From assembly GCA_003260075.1 (NCBI GenBank), contig QLIY01000683.1, positions 3,854 to 67,853 of the forward strand: a DNA stretch of 64,000 nt, written 5' to 3'. Source of the DNA: Phallusia mammillata. Taxonomy: Eukaryota > Chordata > Ascidiacea > Phlebobranchia > Ascidiidae. Shown here piece by piece: positions 32,334 to 46,700 of the stretch (the first letter of the stretch is position 1; every line of letters begins with the position of its first letter). Under the pieces are notes generated by a model, which searched no databases, had not been told where the DNA came from, and was given only the letters and a program-made list of their open reading frames with translations. Both the position numbers and the translations under genes were made by a program.

Positions 32334-35300
32334 ATGAAACTGCGTAAGAAGCCAGCAGGGAGTTCTCCAGTATCAGATGGCCCAAGCAAAGCTATGAAGC
32401 GCAAACTGCCTTCTCCTGTAAGTATCACAAATTTCATACAATCATTGTTTGCTGCTGTTACCATTTTTAGGTTCGTACAAAATTTCTATTTTTTCATCAT
32501 GTAAGTTTTCTGTTTTGTAATCGAGTTTTTTTTTGTCATTTACAGGACGAAGAGCAACAACAGCCACTTACTCCAACCAGCATTTTAACATCAATTAAAA
32601 GATTTATAGTTGGTTCAAATGAGGAAGGGGTATGTGCATGTTTACATATAGTTTATTACCTAACATTGACAATATTTTACTTAATTTTAAATGTTTACAT
32701 ATATACATACATACTTCATGCCTACAGCACTTTGTAGGCCTTTGCCAAAATTGTTTTAGCCATTTTAAAGAGCTAAACAGATATTGTGTAAAGAACATAC
32801 GTTATTGTAAGTTTTAGAATGGCACAAGTTGCTATAATAGTGAACACAGTCTTGTAAAAGTAACTTTACAAGTGATGTTATGTGGTTTAGGCTGAAAGAA
32901 CACCCCAGCTAAGGAGGGCTGATAGAATCAAGAGGAGAAGACAATGTACTTCTCCTGACAATGATGATTCCTTCATTCACTCTTGCACTGAAAAGGCTCC
33001 AGCAGCTATAAAGTATGTTGACCTGAAAATGTGGTGATAAAGTATAAATAACAGACAGTTTGTTTCTTTTGATATATCTGGTGATTGCCTACGGACTGTC
33101 TTTTTAAACCTTTTTGCAATTAACAAGACAGCAGAATAGTTTGTACATATAAAGCTGATTGCTGCAAACTTTGCTATTCTATGGAATAGTGTATAACTTA
33201 TGTTTGTTTCTATAGAACTCCAGAAGTAGCACCACAGACAGTTAATGAAAAAGCAAAACCAGCTGTTAAGACCAAGAAAAAACGAGGTAAGGTTTAAGTT
33301 CTAAACAACATTTGTCTAAGCTTACATCTATTGGCATAAAATGATTAGCTATTCAACAGTTACTTTTAAAATACAGGAAGGGCTCGTAGAAACCGATCAA
33401 CATCCAAAAAGTCGATATTGGGAAGCATATTTTCTCCGGTTTACAAATATTTCGGCCAACCGAGTGGTGAGAAACATTAACTTATGCAGCAGTGGAAAAA
33501 CGCAGAATATAGTTTCTGCCCTTGATTTCAACCATAGCCTGTTATAAATCTCCCCGGAATGTTTTGACAGGAAATTCCCAGGATTTTCTGGCTTGCAGCA
33601 TAAATATACCAATTTTAATCATCACAATGACACAATTAAGCACGAAAAATTGTAAATTTTTTAATTGGGTTCCAAGGATGCCTGGGAAGTAAAAATATGT
33701 ATTCCCAAAATCCTAGGAAATAGACCCTAATTACTGCACTTGACACAAAAATATTTTTTTAAGTTAACTTTATGATTTGGGATATCATTTTGGTTTCCCA
33801 ATGTATATCTACATAGACGTTTCTCCAAACAAGACAGGTATTGTAACCATCTTGGATAATTTTTATGCAGATGAGGAAGGGAGCAGCAGTGAATCCACAA
33901 CTTCCACAGAAGATCATCCAACTAAACTGGAGGAACAGGTTGCAGAAATTTCTTCTACTACTGATGATTTGTGCAAACTCTCAAATGCTGATCAAATAGA
34001 ACCGACTTTTGAGGGTGAGTAAAATTGCAAAGATTTAATGACCTCTGGTTTTATTATGTAATCCATAGATAAAATATTCAATGTGAAGATATTGATAAAA
34101 CACTGAGCACATAGCTTCTTTCTTCATGTATATACATACATAACTACACATTGTGTTTTAATGAATTTAATATTAACTTGATCTATAAAGTATATCGAGT
34201 ATTGCTCATCCAGCAGTTTTATCATAAACAATCGACGTTTCGATGTCTTATACAAGACGCCTTCACTTAAAAAGGTTTTTCACTTCTGTGTATAGAAGCT
34301 TGTCTAGGTCCAAAAATGAATTGAAACATGTCTACACATCAAAAACAATTACTAAAATGTATTCGCTTGTCTGTTTATTACCAGTCTAATGTTTCAATTT
34401 ACAAAATGTGTTTCTAACATGGTATTCAACTCCACAGACACCATCACCCTTACAACATTTAGTTCAGTGTTAGTTGATATGCCAGCAGAGACTAGTGATC
34501 CAAGCTCGTCAGCTGATGAAACAGAGGCCTCATCTTCTGTTGACATTGGTAGGGAAGATGAGTGGGAGGTTTTTGATCCTTTTTATTTCATCAAACACTT
34601 GCCACCGTTGACCAAAGAGCAGAGATGCAGACAACCAGGTATGGTTAATGCATCAAGCAGTTACAGATAGAATTATTAACTGTGACCTCATTTGTTACTG
34701 GGCTAAGCAGAACTATGTGTATTGATCAGGTCCTGCATTTTTATTTTACAAGGCATTGGCCAAAAATCATGCCTACCGTTGGAATGAAAACCATGACAGA
34801 ACCTAAAGTTATATTATTGCATAATCACTGCACAATATTGTTTGTCTTGTTTTTAAAACCTTATTATGGTTGTATTGTTAAAAATATGTCACAGAAACAC
34901 AAAACTTTGTTAAGCAAGTTGGATGGTCGATTGTGAAAATTTCAGTTGTTGACTTGTGGCAATATTTAAACTGGTCCTATTTGTAATAAAGCAGTTTTAG
35001 AGGTTCACCTATTACTTTGTCAGTGAACATTAAGATTTTCTTATTACAGCTCTGCCTTTAAAAACCCGAAGTTCGCCTGAGTTTTCACTTGTTCTTGATT
35101 TGGACGAAACTCTCGTCCATTGCAGTTTGAATGAACTTGAAGATGCAGATCTAACCTTTCCAGTCTTGTTCCAAGATGTTGTTTATCAGGTAACCACATT
35201 CTGGCCAATGATAATCATGCGCTTCAGGATAAAAGACCAAAACCTAAAATAGAAGAATAGTAAACCTGGGTTCATCCGGACACGTTTTGACCAAAAATGT

Positions 35301-37007
35301 GTGGATTAGGTGAAGACTTAGATTAACTGATGTCAATTAGTTAAATCCTTACCGCAATAAATAGCTGTACCTGATGGACACTCAATGAAAATTTTGTTTT
35401 ACCTTTTGCTATGTTCCATACTTTTGCAATTGGGGTGTAAATTAGTTTTCTGCAAACAATTCAGTGACTTTTTTGTCTTTTTTCAGGTGTTTGTCAGAAC
35501 TAGGCCCAATTACAGAGAATTTTTGGAGCGTATGTCGAAGTTTTATGAGGTAATTTGAATTTGCACAGATTTTAATAGTACCCAAAGAGTTCTTTTGTGT
35601 CATGAACTAGCATTTCTTTTGCTACTATAATCAGATATTTTTCTGCAAACTGAATTTTTTCATAATGTGTTTAGATTATCTTGTTCACTGCATCGAAAAA
35701 AGTTTATGCCGATAAGTTGTTGAACATGTTGGACGGAGGAAGACAGTTTGTAAAGTGAGTTGTTTTTCAAATTGACATCAAACAACTATTTTTTTTCAAG
35801 CACCCTTGTTACTAAAGCTAACAATACTTAATGTAGAACTAATCGAAATATCTAAGAAATGCCTTAGCTTATAAAATAATATCATAATCTCAACCTCCAA
35901 TTTTATTGTTTTTTGTGATATATATATATGTGTTAGGACATACTTTGTTTAATAAATGTTATTTACTGCATGTTAATAAATTGCCATTTTCAAGAAACAT
36001 GTTTCATGCAAACCAATGTATTTGCTTAACCACATTTTTTGCATTTACAGACACAGGCTGTTTCGTGAGCATTGTGTTTGCGTGCAAGGCAACTACATTA
36101 AAGATCTGAACATACTTGGAAGGGATTTAAGCAAAACTATAATAGTTGACAACTCACCACAAGCATTTGCATACCAGGTAAGGGTACTTAACATGCTTTG
36201 CAGTTAGTCACCTAATACTATGAAAAGTCATAAGGCAGGTGTTTGCTATACTATGAGCCCAATAGTGGTCCTTGAATGGAAGTTATGTGGTTTAAATGCT
36301 TGTTACAATGCAGGCACACAGAACTTGTTTTGGTTTCTGAGCAAAATAATGCACTTTGCAACAAGCACAAGGCCAACATTGGTTTTAGTGACACAACAAT
36401 GTTACTAGAATACAAGCATTGTGTTGTTGTTAAATTTTACTATTGGCCATTTGTCAAGTATTAGCAAGTTTGCTGTCCAACTCTGTCAAACTAAAAGATG
36501 CATACATTGTGTAATTTGGTCAAGTACATTAACTCCATGAGTAACATGAGTTGCACGCCCCCATGAAATCAATTGTAAGGTTTCATTGAGCCAATTGTAT
36601 AATCCTTAACATTTGAATAACAGCTATGAACTTTTGTTTCAGCTTTCGAATGGCATTCCGATTGAGAGTTGGTTTTCCGACAAAGATGATTGTGAATTGT
36701 TGAAACTGATTCCATTTCTTGAGTTCCTTGCTTCTCAGGTAAGAATGTGTCTGTGTTTTATCTGGCTTACAAATTTAAAAACTTTAAACAACAACTGCAA
36801 TTCAACAGATTGTGTGATGAACCAATATGCAATTAACCCTAAATGTTAAAATTTTGCATTAAACTAACTTACATGTTTACACCATAATCTATTTTTAATG
36901 AAACTCGTACTCAAGCAACTTTTCATATGTTGCAGAATGGTGATGTGCGCCCCCTGCTGGAGAAAAAATACCAGATGTATGATTTGCTTCCGAGTGACAA
37001 CTTGTAA
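32334..37007 (+). CDS. CTDSPL2: CTD small phosphatase-like 2
   Basis: Thirteen exons: 32334-32417, 32546-32629, 32891-33012, 33216-33286, 33377-33466, 33871-34014, 34438-34638, 35050-35189, 35487-35549, 35675-35754, 36051-36177, 36643-36738, 36936-37007; 1374 nt, 457 aa. HAD-family Ser/Thr phosphatase of the FCP/SCP group; the family acts on phosphorylated RNA polymerase II tail or SMADs. N-terminal half: basic MKLRKKP start, [23 protein letters not shown] and Ser/Thr-rich acidic linkers. Then [19 protein letters not shown] and the catalytic domain with [20 protein letters not shown] (nucleophile Asp282, acid Asp284), [33 protein letters not shown] and [14 protein letters not shown]. It ends YDLLPSDNL. 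Catalytic residues are intact, so it should be active. Nuclear location is inferred from the basic N-terminus. Confidence 0.96.
34191..34270 (-). repeat. Dispersed repeat with hammerhead-like core, copy 4
   Basis: On the minus strand: TGAAGGCGTCTT-GTAT-AAGACATC-GAAACG with a strong hairpin, followed by a tail sharing ACTGCTGG and GAGCAATACT with the copy at 10230. The CTGATGA half is degraded. Lies in CTDSPL2 intron 6. Confidence 0.4.
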
Positions 37008-38335
37008 AACAGGGTTTCCTTTTTCACTTTGCGTCTTTTAAGTACCTTGCTATCATTGCCAAATGAAGAGAGCACTTGTACATAGTTTGAAGTTCGTTAA
37101 ATGTAAGTCTGAACTGCTGCAAAATCGCGTTTTCCTTTTTTCTCAGAGCGGGAAAATGTTTTCCAGTTTTCCACCTTTTTCGCTTTTGTACTCATGTTTT
37201 TTTTTGCAAATTGGTTCATTTTTTTGCTGCGTTCTTTTTTAAACTTTGTCACTGCCCTCATTTCTTATGTTGGACTGCCAGTTAAAATTATTTTAATTTT
37301 TACTCGAAGTTGGATAAGGAAGCAACTTCAAATATATTTTAGAATAATAGTGTTTCCCAAAACATTCCTGTTTAAGTTCACTTACAGTAGATTATCTTGA
37401 AGAATATTTCCTGATATAAAAGCAAGTTAAAAAACATAACTTTATTGCCTAGTTGTTTGCAGTTTGACAATTATTATAAGTACATTGGGAATGGTACCCT
37501 TATAGTGTTTTTTATAAACTATGACCCTTCCCACATATTTTAGTAAAGGCAGCATAAATGGGCGGGGGGGGGGGTATAAGTACATTGGGAATGGTACCCT
37601 TATAGTGTTTTTTATGAACTATGACCCTTCCCACATATTTTAGTAAAGGCAGCATAAATGGGCGTTTCCTTGCGAAGACAAAGAATATATTTTACACCCG
37701 TTTTTACAGAAAGATTTTTTTTACACTTTTAAAATTATTGTATATCACAAATGCTCCTGGAAGGGCTTAACCTATTACAAAGCAACGGTCTTTGTGACGT
37801 AACACAGTGCTTTATAGCGTCAGTTTCTACAAAGTTTATGTTTGTTTTGTGTGGAGAATAAATGCTGTTTGTAAATACGATCGTTGCTTGTTTTATGCCA
37901 AGAAATTTGGTCAGTTTATTTCGCTTCGTGAAGGAACGCGTCGGCACACAATAGCATTTAAACAAACACCAAACACATGTTTAACATGTTTCAAAGTCAA
38001 TCCATTGAATTTTAATGTCCACGAGAGCTTGTATGTCATGCCCAAAAGCACGAAAATCTATGCTGCTCATGAACTAGTGTGACTACAGTGTGCGCATCTA
38101 GTGATGCTTACAATGGTCTTCAGTGTACCGAGGAAGCTTGTATATAATGCCTGGACACATGATAATCTTTGCTTCGCATAAACTACCATAAAGTCAGTGG
38201 TAGGATTCAGCCGGTTCGCACCGTTTCCATAGAACCGTCTCACGAAATTTTATGAGATCAGCGAACCGGTTAGGGGGGGGGGGTAACGTCAGTGGTGGGA
38301 TTCAGCCGGTTCGCACCGGTTCCATAGAACCGTCT

Positions 38336-38418
<83 letters not shown>

Positions 38419-39691
38419 CGATAGAACCGGCTGACAAAAAATTTAAAACCCACCACTGCATAAAGTGCACATCATAATGTTGCTCACAGTGGTCTTCAGT
38501 GTGCTCAGGGAGCTGCTTGTCTGTGTGCTCAGACACGTAGGAATAAAGGGACGTTTTCTATAGGGGTAGTCGTGCCTTGGCGTCAGAACAAACACATTTT
38601 CCTGTAAATGAAATGGGGGGGGGGAAATTTGAAACCCACCACTGCATAAAGTGCACATCTAATGTTGCTCACAGTGGTCTTCAGTGTGCTCAGGGAGCTT
38701 GTCTGTATGCTCAGACACGTAGGAATAAAAGGACGTTTTCTATAGTCGTGCCTTGGCGTCAGAACAAACACATTTTCCTGTAAATGAAATTTTGTGGTCC
38801 CTAATTTATATTTGTCCTGGGGCCGTATAGCAACCAGAAGTTTGCTCAGAGTGGACGAACAAATTTTTTTAAGTCAACTCGCCTTGACTGACATTTAATT
38901 GGTTCCTTATAAAATACCACAAAACTTTAGGGCTTGTCTGATTTTCACGAACATTCCATAACTGGGTATATTTTACCACAAGCTGCTTTCCACTGTCTCA
39001 AAATGTACCAAGTAGGCAATTTTCGTTATTCTTGGGTCATTATATTTTAGCAAATGTCGCGTTTTACATGTGGTTGCATTAAGGCTGCAAATAATGGAGC
39101 TAAAACCCACCCAATTTTGTTTTTAAACCAACAAAGTACTTCAAGACGTTTGCTGCGCGCTGAAGTCAAGGCAATTGTTTACCACAAATGATTTACGTTT
39201 TTAAAGTGGCCATAATTGATAGACAAGGCTGTTTTATGACAGAACTAGTTAGCCACTGCATTTTGGGGTGCTTGTTTCAACAGACGACGATAAACAATAA
39301 CGTTTTGAAGGCTTTAGGCAGCCAAAGACAGTTAATCATAATCGCTATGAAGAATTTCACGTGCGGCGCTTTGTCCCCGGGAGATTAGTAAAGAAAACGT
39401 CTCATGGCCTTATAATTATTTTCACGCTTCCTCGCTTCCAAGGTAATAGCAAATAACATGTTTGCGCAACAGATGGATCAGGTTTGTTCAGTACCACGAC
39501 AGACCTGGTGTTTGTGTACTCAGCAAACAGCTTTCCGTAGTTATGGCAGAGATAACCCAAGCCTTTTAGCGCTTCATGTTCAAATTCGCCAGAACCGCAA
39601 TGAATAATATTGACCGTAGTCAGGTTAAACAATGGAGCAGAGATAGAATTGGGATGAGTTGTATATGTCGTCGCATTTGAAAGGTTGAGTA
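37008..39691. other. Intergenic region: CTDSPL2 3' flank, MITE and gap-linked duplications
   Basis: Contains a duplication around G11 (37475-37563 and 37575-37665, run 37564-37574), satellite-like units near 38083-38160, a gapped hAT element (38195-38458) and a duplication around G10 (38439-38614 and 38625-38790, run 38615-38624). An AATAAA lies near 37857. No gene recognised, including on the minus strand around 39400-39630. Confidence 0.5.
38195..38458. mobile_element. hAT-type MITE (CAGTGGTGGGATTCAGCC family) with two gap runs
   Basis: Perfect 8-bp target duplications CATAAAGT (38187-38194 and 38459-38466). It starts CAGTGGTAGGATTCAGCCGG and ends AAACCCACCACTG. A G11 run (38273-38283) separates two copies of the left end, and a G83 run (38336-38418) replaces the interior. 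Same family as 7449, 45681 and 49057. Confidence 0.8.
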
Positions 39692-42600
39692 ATGGATGGA
39701 ACGGAGGTTTCTTTTCCGTGGATAACGCGACAACTTTTAACGTCTTCTGTGCATGAGGAAAGAGCTAATACAGCCACTGGCTTAAATTCGAGACAAAATG
39801 ATGCAATAGGCGAACCACCGAAAACTTTTGTTTTGTTTGTTCGTCTTCCAAACTGGAAAAACGAAGGTAAATTCAAACATTAAAGTTTTCTCTAAATACG
39901 TATTTTTTGTGGTCAGTACGGTTGACCTATTTATTATGTCTTTAAGTTGTGAGCTTTTAACTGTTTAATTAACAAAATAGTAAATGACTTACTTATCAGG
40001 GTGCACTTCTAATCTAAAAGAATTTGAAACGTTTTTATTTATAACATATATGTCTTTTTAGTACTTAAAATAAACTTAGTAATATTTGCAACTTATTCTT
40101 TTTTTCTGAACATTTCCTAATATGTTAGGTCAAAATAGCTCTAGGCCTAAAAAAAACAATTTAATTGGGCAACAATCAATTATTTATTTTAATTTACTAA
40201 TGTTTTATATTATTTCATAAACACTATTAATTTTCATTACCAGCCAAATAATAAATATTAATTAATGTTTAAAAAAATCTGCAGTTTTTGAGATATGCAC
40301 TCTCCGGAAAATAAAAGATTTTACTGAAGTATTCCAAGTCAAACAATTACTTGAATTATCTGCCGGTATTCCAGCTTTTGCTGCATCTTTACATTTGAGT
40401 GATGGGTCTCATATTCCTGATGATACACCGCTTATATTAGGAAAAAATATTTCTAATGGATATACTATGCAGTAAGTATGGCATTTAGAAATTATTAACA
40501 AAATATCATGCATGATTTTGGCATGCCAAAAGTATTAAAAATAGTGTAAAATTAAAAATAACATTTATTCAATCAAAAATTTTGGTTTCAAAATTTTACA
40601 TTTATTAATTTATTTTCATTTCAATTATGGGGGGGGGGCATTTTGGCATGCCAAAAATATTAAAAATAGTGTAAAATTAAAAAAAAACATTTATTTAATC
40701 AAAAATTTTGGTTTCAAATTAATTTATTTTCATATAAATTATTTTATATTTGTTTTCAGTATGACTTAATATTAATAATATAAATATGAAAATCATAGTA
40801 TGTCAGCCCCACTGAAGGCCCAGCTATGAATTTATGATTATCTTAAATGAAATAAATATGATTTGATGTTTTGACATATTTTTTGTAAATATTTTTTAGC
40901 CTCAAAGCTTCTGACCAATGGGAGCATATACTGAAAGCTGTTTGGAAAGGAAATCTTCCAGCTCTGATTCACTTGGTTACATCTGCACACACTGATAATG
41001 ATGGCACTAAGCAACTGAAACAAGACAATGAAAAATCATCATGTGCATTGTTTGTGGCGGCATCTAGAGGAAATTTAAAAATATGCAAAGAATTATTAAA
41101 AAATGGTATGCCACTTTTTTGTACTAAACATTTCTTACACATTGTTTTGATTAAAAGCTTCACTCTGGTATATTTATTATTGTTTTTAATTTTAAAAGTA
41201 TTTTTGTCTCACAATTATAATTTTAATATCAAACAGTTTTTGTTTTTGTTCATTTTTTTTTATTTCTTATTGTTTATAATCAGTAGTAATTTTTGTCTTA
41301 CAATTATATATTAAAAAACAGTTTGCATTTTTTTTAGGAACAAACCCAAACTACACAACTTTTTTTGGCAACAGCTTTCTTCACTCGGCAGCTTTTAAAG
41401 GAAATTTAGAAATTTTACAGTTGCTTGTGGCATGTGGTGCAAATGTCCGGTGAGAACAAACTTAGTAACAAAAAAAGGTTTTATTGCCTTTTTTATTTTT
41501 TAAATTGCTAAACAGATTAAACTGTTACATGTTTGGGGTAAAAAAGAAATTCCTTCAACTGAATCTTTTACCCCAAAATATACCTGATTTATGAAAAAAA
41601 TGATTTGGCAAAAAATTATGGATTTTGGTTGGACAAAATTATTTTATTTTTAACCATATTATGCAGAGCAAGAAATGTTCAAGGTCAGTCCGCATTGGAT
41701 ATAGCAGTTTCAGCTGGTTTTGTTGATTGTGCAAAGTGGCTTTGGCTCCACCAGTGGTCTATACGGATTACAAAGTCATCTGAAGATTCCCCAAAGCTAA
41801 GTGATTTTATTCCTCCTGCTCAAAAGACAGAAGAAAAAGAACCAACACCATATCGATTGAGATTAAAAAAACCTCATGGTCACCTCGTAAAGCCAGGAAG
41901 CTTACACCACAGCCAAAGTTTACCTTCATCGAGACCAAGGACTGCACCTATGAGAAAACCTAACTTGCAACCAATGACTGGACACAGAATAAAAACAAAC
42001 GAGCATGAAATACCAGTTGCTGTATTGGTTCCTGAAATTGCAATGTCTTTGAAACGAGAAAGGTCAATTCCGTCAAAATTTGAATGTCGCTCATCAAATC
42101 AGCTAGATGCTGGTATATATGGCAAAGTCAACCATCTTCATAGCTATGATGAGCATTTCAGGACAAAAGCACCTAGTGAAGGTGAGACAAGTGTAGTTTA
42201 TTATTTTAAGGACACAAATTCTTCATGTTATGCTTTTACTTTTGGAGCCACTTCATTTCTAAATATCACCCAATATCCATACCTTTACATTTATTTTTGA
42301 TTGCCAAGGTTACGTTCGATCCCCATTAAGTTCAAGGATGGAATATTCACGTCTAAAGAAGACGGAAAAAAGTAAACCTGAAGAACAAGAGAAAACACAT
42401 TTCAAAAACATTCTCTCAAACCTACATGGCACAAGGTACTAATTTGTAATCAGGCTTATGGAGCAGGAGTCAGGATACTTTTGGTGGCTTTGACTTTCTG
42501 CCACATTTGTTAAAAAGAAATGTCTGAAGAAATTAAAGGAGTGTATTTTTAACTTACTCCACAACCCTTTTTTTTACAATATTTTTTTAAATCATTGTTT

Positions 42601-43552
42601 GGGTTACATGGGATTATTATTTTGGTACCAACTGTTAATAAGTCTTCCCTTTTCTTCAGCGCTCTGGATACAACCAGAAAATCTCCAACAAAGGAACCTG
42701 TTAACCGACAGGAAATTATACGACAGGAAGCAGTGAAAAGTTTTGGCTTATCGCAGGCTGGGGGGGGGGACAGGAGTCAGGATACTTTTGGTGGCTCTGA
42801 CTTTCTGCCACATTTGTTGAAAAGAAATGTCTGAAGAAATTAAAGGAGTGTATTTTTAACTAACTCCACAACCCTGTTTTTTATAATATTTTTTTAAATC
42901 ATTGTTTGGATTACATGGGATTATTATTTTGGTACCAACTGTTAATAAGTATTCCCTTTTCTTCAGCGCTCTGGATACAACCAGAAAATCTCCAATAAAG
43001 GAACCTGTTAACCGACAAGAAATTATACGACAGGAAGCAGTGAAAAGTTTTGGCTTATCGCAGGCTGGGGGGGGGGGAAAGACACCCTAAAAATTAATTT
43101 AGATGTACATAACATAATCTATCTAATTATTGACTGGTTTACACAATGGTTAACTCTCTTTAATATCTATGCAAGGGGACGGCAACCCCCTGAAATATCT
43201 ATGCCAGGGGGGGGGGGGCGTTGTCTTCCACACATTTGGAAAATGAATATTTTGTAGAGAAGCATGATAGGTGGGTTAAACTTCAAGGATAAGTAACAGG
43301 TGCTTTAGGTTAAAACAGTGATTCTCAAATAGAAGACACCCTAAAAAATTAATTTAGATGTATATAATATAATCTATATAATTATTGACTAGTTTACACA
43401 ATGGTTAACTCTCTTTAATATCTATGCCAGAGGTCGGCAACCCCCTGAAATATCTATGCCAGGAAGGTGGTTTTTAATGGGGCGCCAACCGGTTTGCATG
43501 TTACATTAAAGTAAAAATTTAACCTGTTACACTGCTTGTTTATAGTTTTTAT

Positions 43553-43586
<34 letters not shown>

Positions 43587-43681
43587 GCTTTCTCTTTATT
43601 ATTAATATTTGTTGGCATGAACCAGTATTATTTGAAAAAACGTTGGCACGCGAGGTCATTAACATATGGAAATAACAAGTA

Positions 43682-43765
<84 letters not shown>

Positions 43766-46700
43766 TCTTATGCTCTTTGGGACTGATTTGTCTGATTGTC
43801 ATTTGTTTTGTTTAGGACTCTACATGATACACTTTCAGAATCAAAAGCCAAGTTGCATGTAGAAAAGCACACAAAACCTGAAGAGAAACAAATTGTTGAA
43901 GGCAGAGTTAACAATGGAACATGGAATCCAGATTATAAAAGCCCAGTAAAAACACCAGCTCCAAAAAGGTCAGATTAATAAAATTACTTAAGTTAGTACA
44001 TGACAAGGATAAATTGATAGCAAATCAAAAAGGGGGAATGATTACTAATTTATTGCTGAATAGGCTTTTTGTATTATCAATCAGGACTTTATTATAACTT
44101 TATCATTCTTGCTAATGTATTGTTTATATTTTTCAGGGTTGTGCCAACTGAACAAACAGAGTCTGCTAAACCTCCAGTGAAATCTGTTGACAATAAGACA
44201 CAACCAATAAAATCTCTAAAGGAACCTGCCAAGTCTCAGGCAAATTCTAAAAAAACAAAAAACACTCAGGAAATGGAAGCTGCCAGGTAAACCAAAATGT
44301 ATTTGTGTCAAAAACTTGAAAGTGTTGAATTGACCTTTTTATTTACAAAATACACATCTAGGAAATTAGAACAGAAATTTAATCACTGTCTCAAATTTTA
44401 CAAAGTGACTCCTTTTTAGTGTTATGGCATGATGCATTTTAGTGGGATTGGGGGGGGGGATATTTGTGTCAAAAACTTGAATGGGTTAAATTGGCCTTGT
44501 TATGAACAAAATAAACATTTAGGTAATAACAAGCAGAACTTTAATCACTGTTACAGATTTGACGAAGCTGGGGGGGGGGGTTTAGTGCTTTGACATTATG
44601 CATTTTAGTGGGATTATAATTAAAGAAATTACATGTTCCTACATTAAATTATGTTTGATTTTAGGAAGCAAGCTCAAAAAGAAAAGAATGATAAGGCGTA
44701 CAATGATTGGTTAGCATCGAAACAGAGAGAAAAGATTTCCAAAAGAAAATATGAAATCCTTAATTCATTGGGTGATGGCAACTTTGAAAACCAGGTAATT
44801 CATCATGAAATATAAATTATTTGTAGATTTTTGTTGCTTTAATTTTAAGCAGGAGCCTGATAGGGTCACTCCAGTTCGTATATGGGGAATCACTTATGAA
44901 GGGGGGGGGGGGGGGGGGGGGGGGGGTTCACCACAACCAGCCATTGTTACAAAAGGTGACTTACTTTCTTGTGGGCTCTCATCACGTTCTGCTTAGACGG
45001 TGTAGTTGCTGTGCTTTCAGCCATAATCTACTAATTGTCCCCTTTACTATTTTGTCTCGGGGGGGGGGAAGAGTGGCTGAAATCTAAACAAGATTCACCA
45101 CAACCAGCCATTGTTACAAAAGGTGACTCACTTTCTTGTGAGCTCTCATCACATTCTGCTTAGACGGTGTAGTTGCAGTGCTTTCAGCCATAATCTACTA
45201 ATTGTCCCCTTTACTATTTTGTCTCTTTATATTGTTTTAATGTTGGGAAACTTATTCCACTAAGGGATACAATTATGTCGCTATGTTTTCATTCACCAAG
45301 TGAAATAAACTGAACTGCATTTTGTTGATAAACATAAAGTAAAGTACACTTACATAATGTTTAAATTTTTTTCTTTAAAAAAATATTTAGAGTTGCTATT
45401 ACAGGTTTTACTATGCAATGCTACAAACAGAATTACTTTATGTGTTACTAAAAAAAAATTTTTCTCTACAGAAAATCCAGAGAAAAAAGTGTCAAAAAAG
45501 AGATTTAGCAGAGGCAAGACCTTTGATGAATGGGTATACGAAAAAAATGCCGAAGCTTCGAAAACTCACAATTCACCTGAAAAAGATGATCAAAAGGACG
45601 AAGAACTGTAAGTGATACAGATTATGCAGCACCTCAAAGTAATAGCAGATAAAGTTTTTTGCTATTTAGCAACATATAACCAGTGGTGGGTTAGCATTTT
45701 TGGTTACTGTCAATGGACTTTTTGTAACAGAACTGGCTGAAACATATGCATATGATAGAACCAGCTGACAGAAAAATTGAATCCCACCACTGTATATAAC
45801 TATAAGTTAGCGCCCATTAGGGTACATATACTTTTTTTAGGTCAATGCTATCCCAATAGTTTTTAATTAAAACTAGTTTTTCTGAAAAAAATGTGTGACA
45901 TAATAAACTATTTTTGCAGAAAGGAAATGAGGAAACAAAAGTTTGAAAACTGGGTGTCGCGAAAATCTGAGTCTGCCCGGAAAGAGAGAAGAAAAACTGA
46001 ACAACTTGAACTAACAAAACTTGTGGAAATGCAAAATGATTATGTTCAGTGGAAATCAAGACCTAGGGTGATGTCATTTGAAGAATGGCGCAAGCGTAAA
46101 CAAAATGAAATTAGGTATATATTTCAATATCTTACAATGAGTGGTAAATTGGATAAACCTTTTTGCAGCAATCGTTATAATTAGTGTGCCTTCATTAATT
46201 TTGTTTACATGCATGTTTTGTTCATAATTCATTTCTTACAAACATATTTTTTTATGCAGGAATGACCTGTGAATCTAGTGATATCATTGTTTTTCCTTTT
46301 ACTAGTGTTAAACATATGTTTGTGTAATTTATTTCTATCAGTTCTTCTGGTAGTAGAACTAAAATTTAGGCATTTCAATAATGGCATTATTGTTTTAAAC
46401 CGCTGGAAGAATGTTACATAACTGTCTACAGACTCAGCACTATAAACAAGGCACAACACAATGAGGTAGAGCATGTTGGGGCATGGGTTTCCCAAGAACG
46501 ACAGGAGCTGGCCGAGCGTGCTTTCAAGCGATGGCTTTTACGAAAACAGTCGACTGATCTGCAACGAGCACAAAGTGACCTAAAAGCTGCAAGAAAGAAG
46601 AGAGAAAAAGTTGAAGCAAAGATACAAATCCGCTTGGAACAACTCAGAGCAAGAAAAGAAAGTAAGTCATATCGTTTATTGAGCATACTAATTAGTTTTA

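Noticed and set aside
39402-39632. Minus-strand open frame of 76 codons upstream of the ankyrin gene
   Set aside because: No recognisable family, no convincing splice partners, and it overlaps the probable promoter of the + strand gene.
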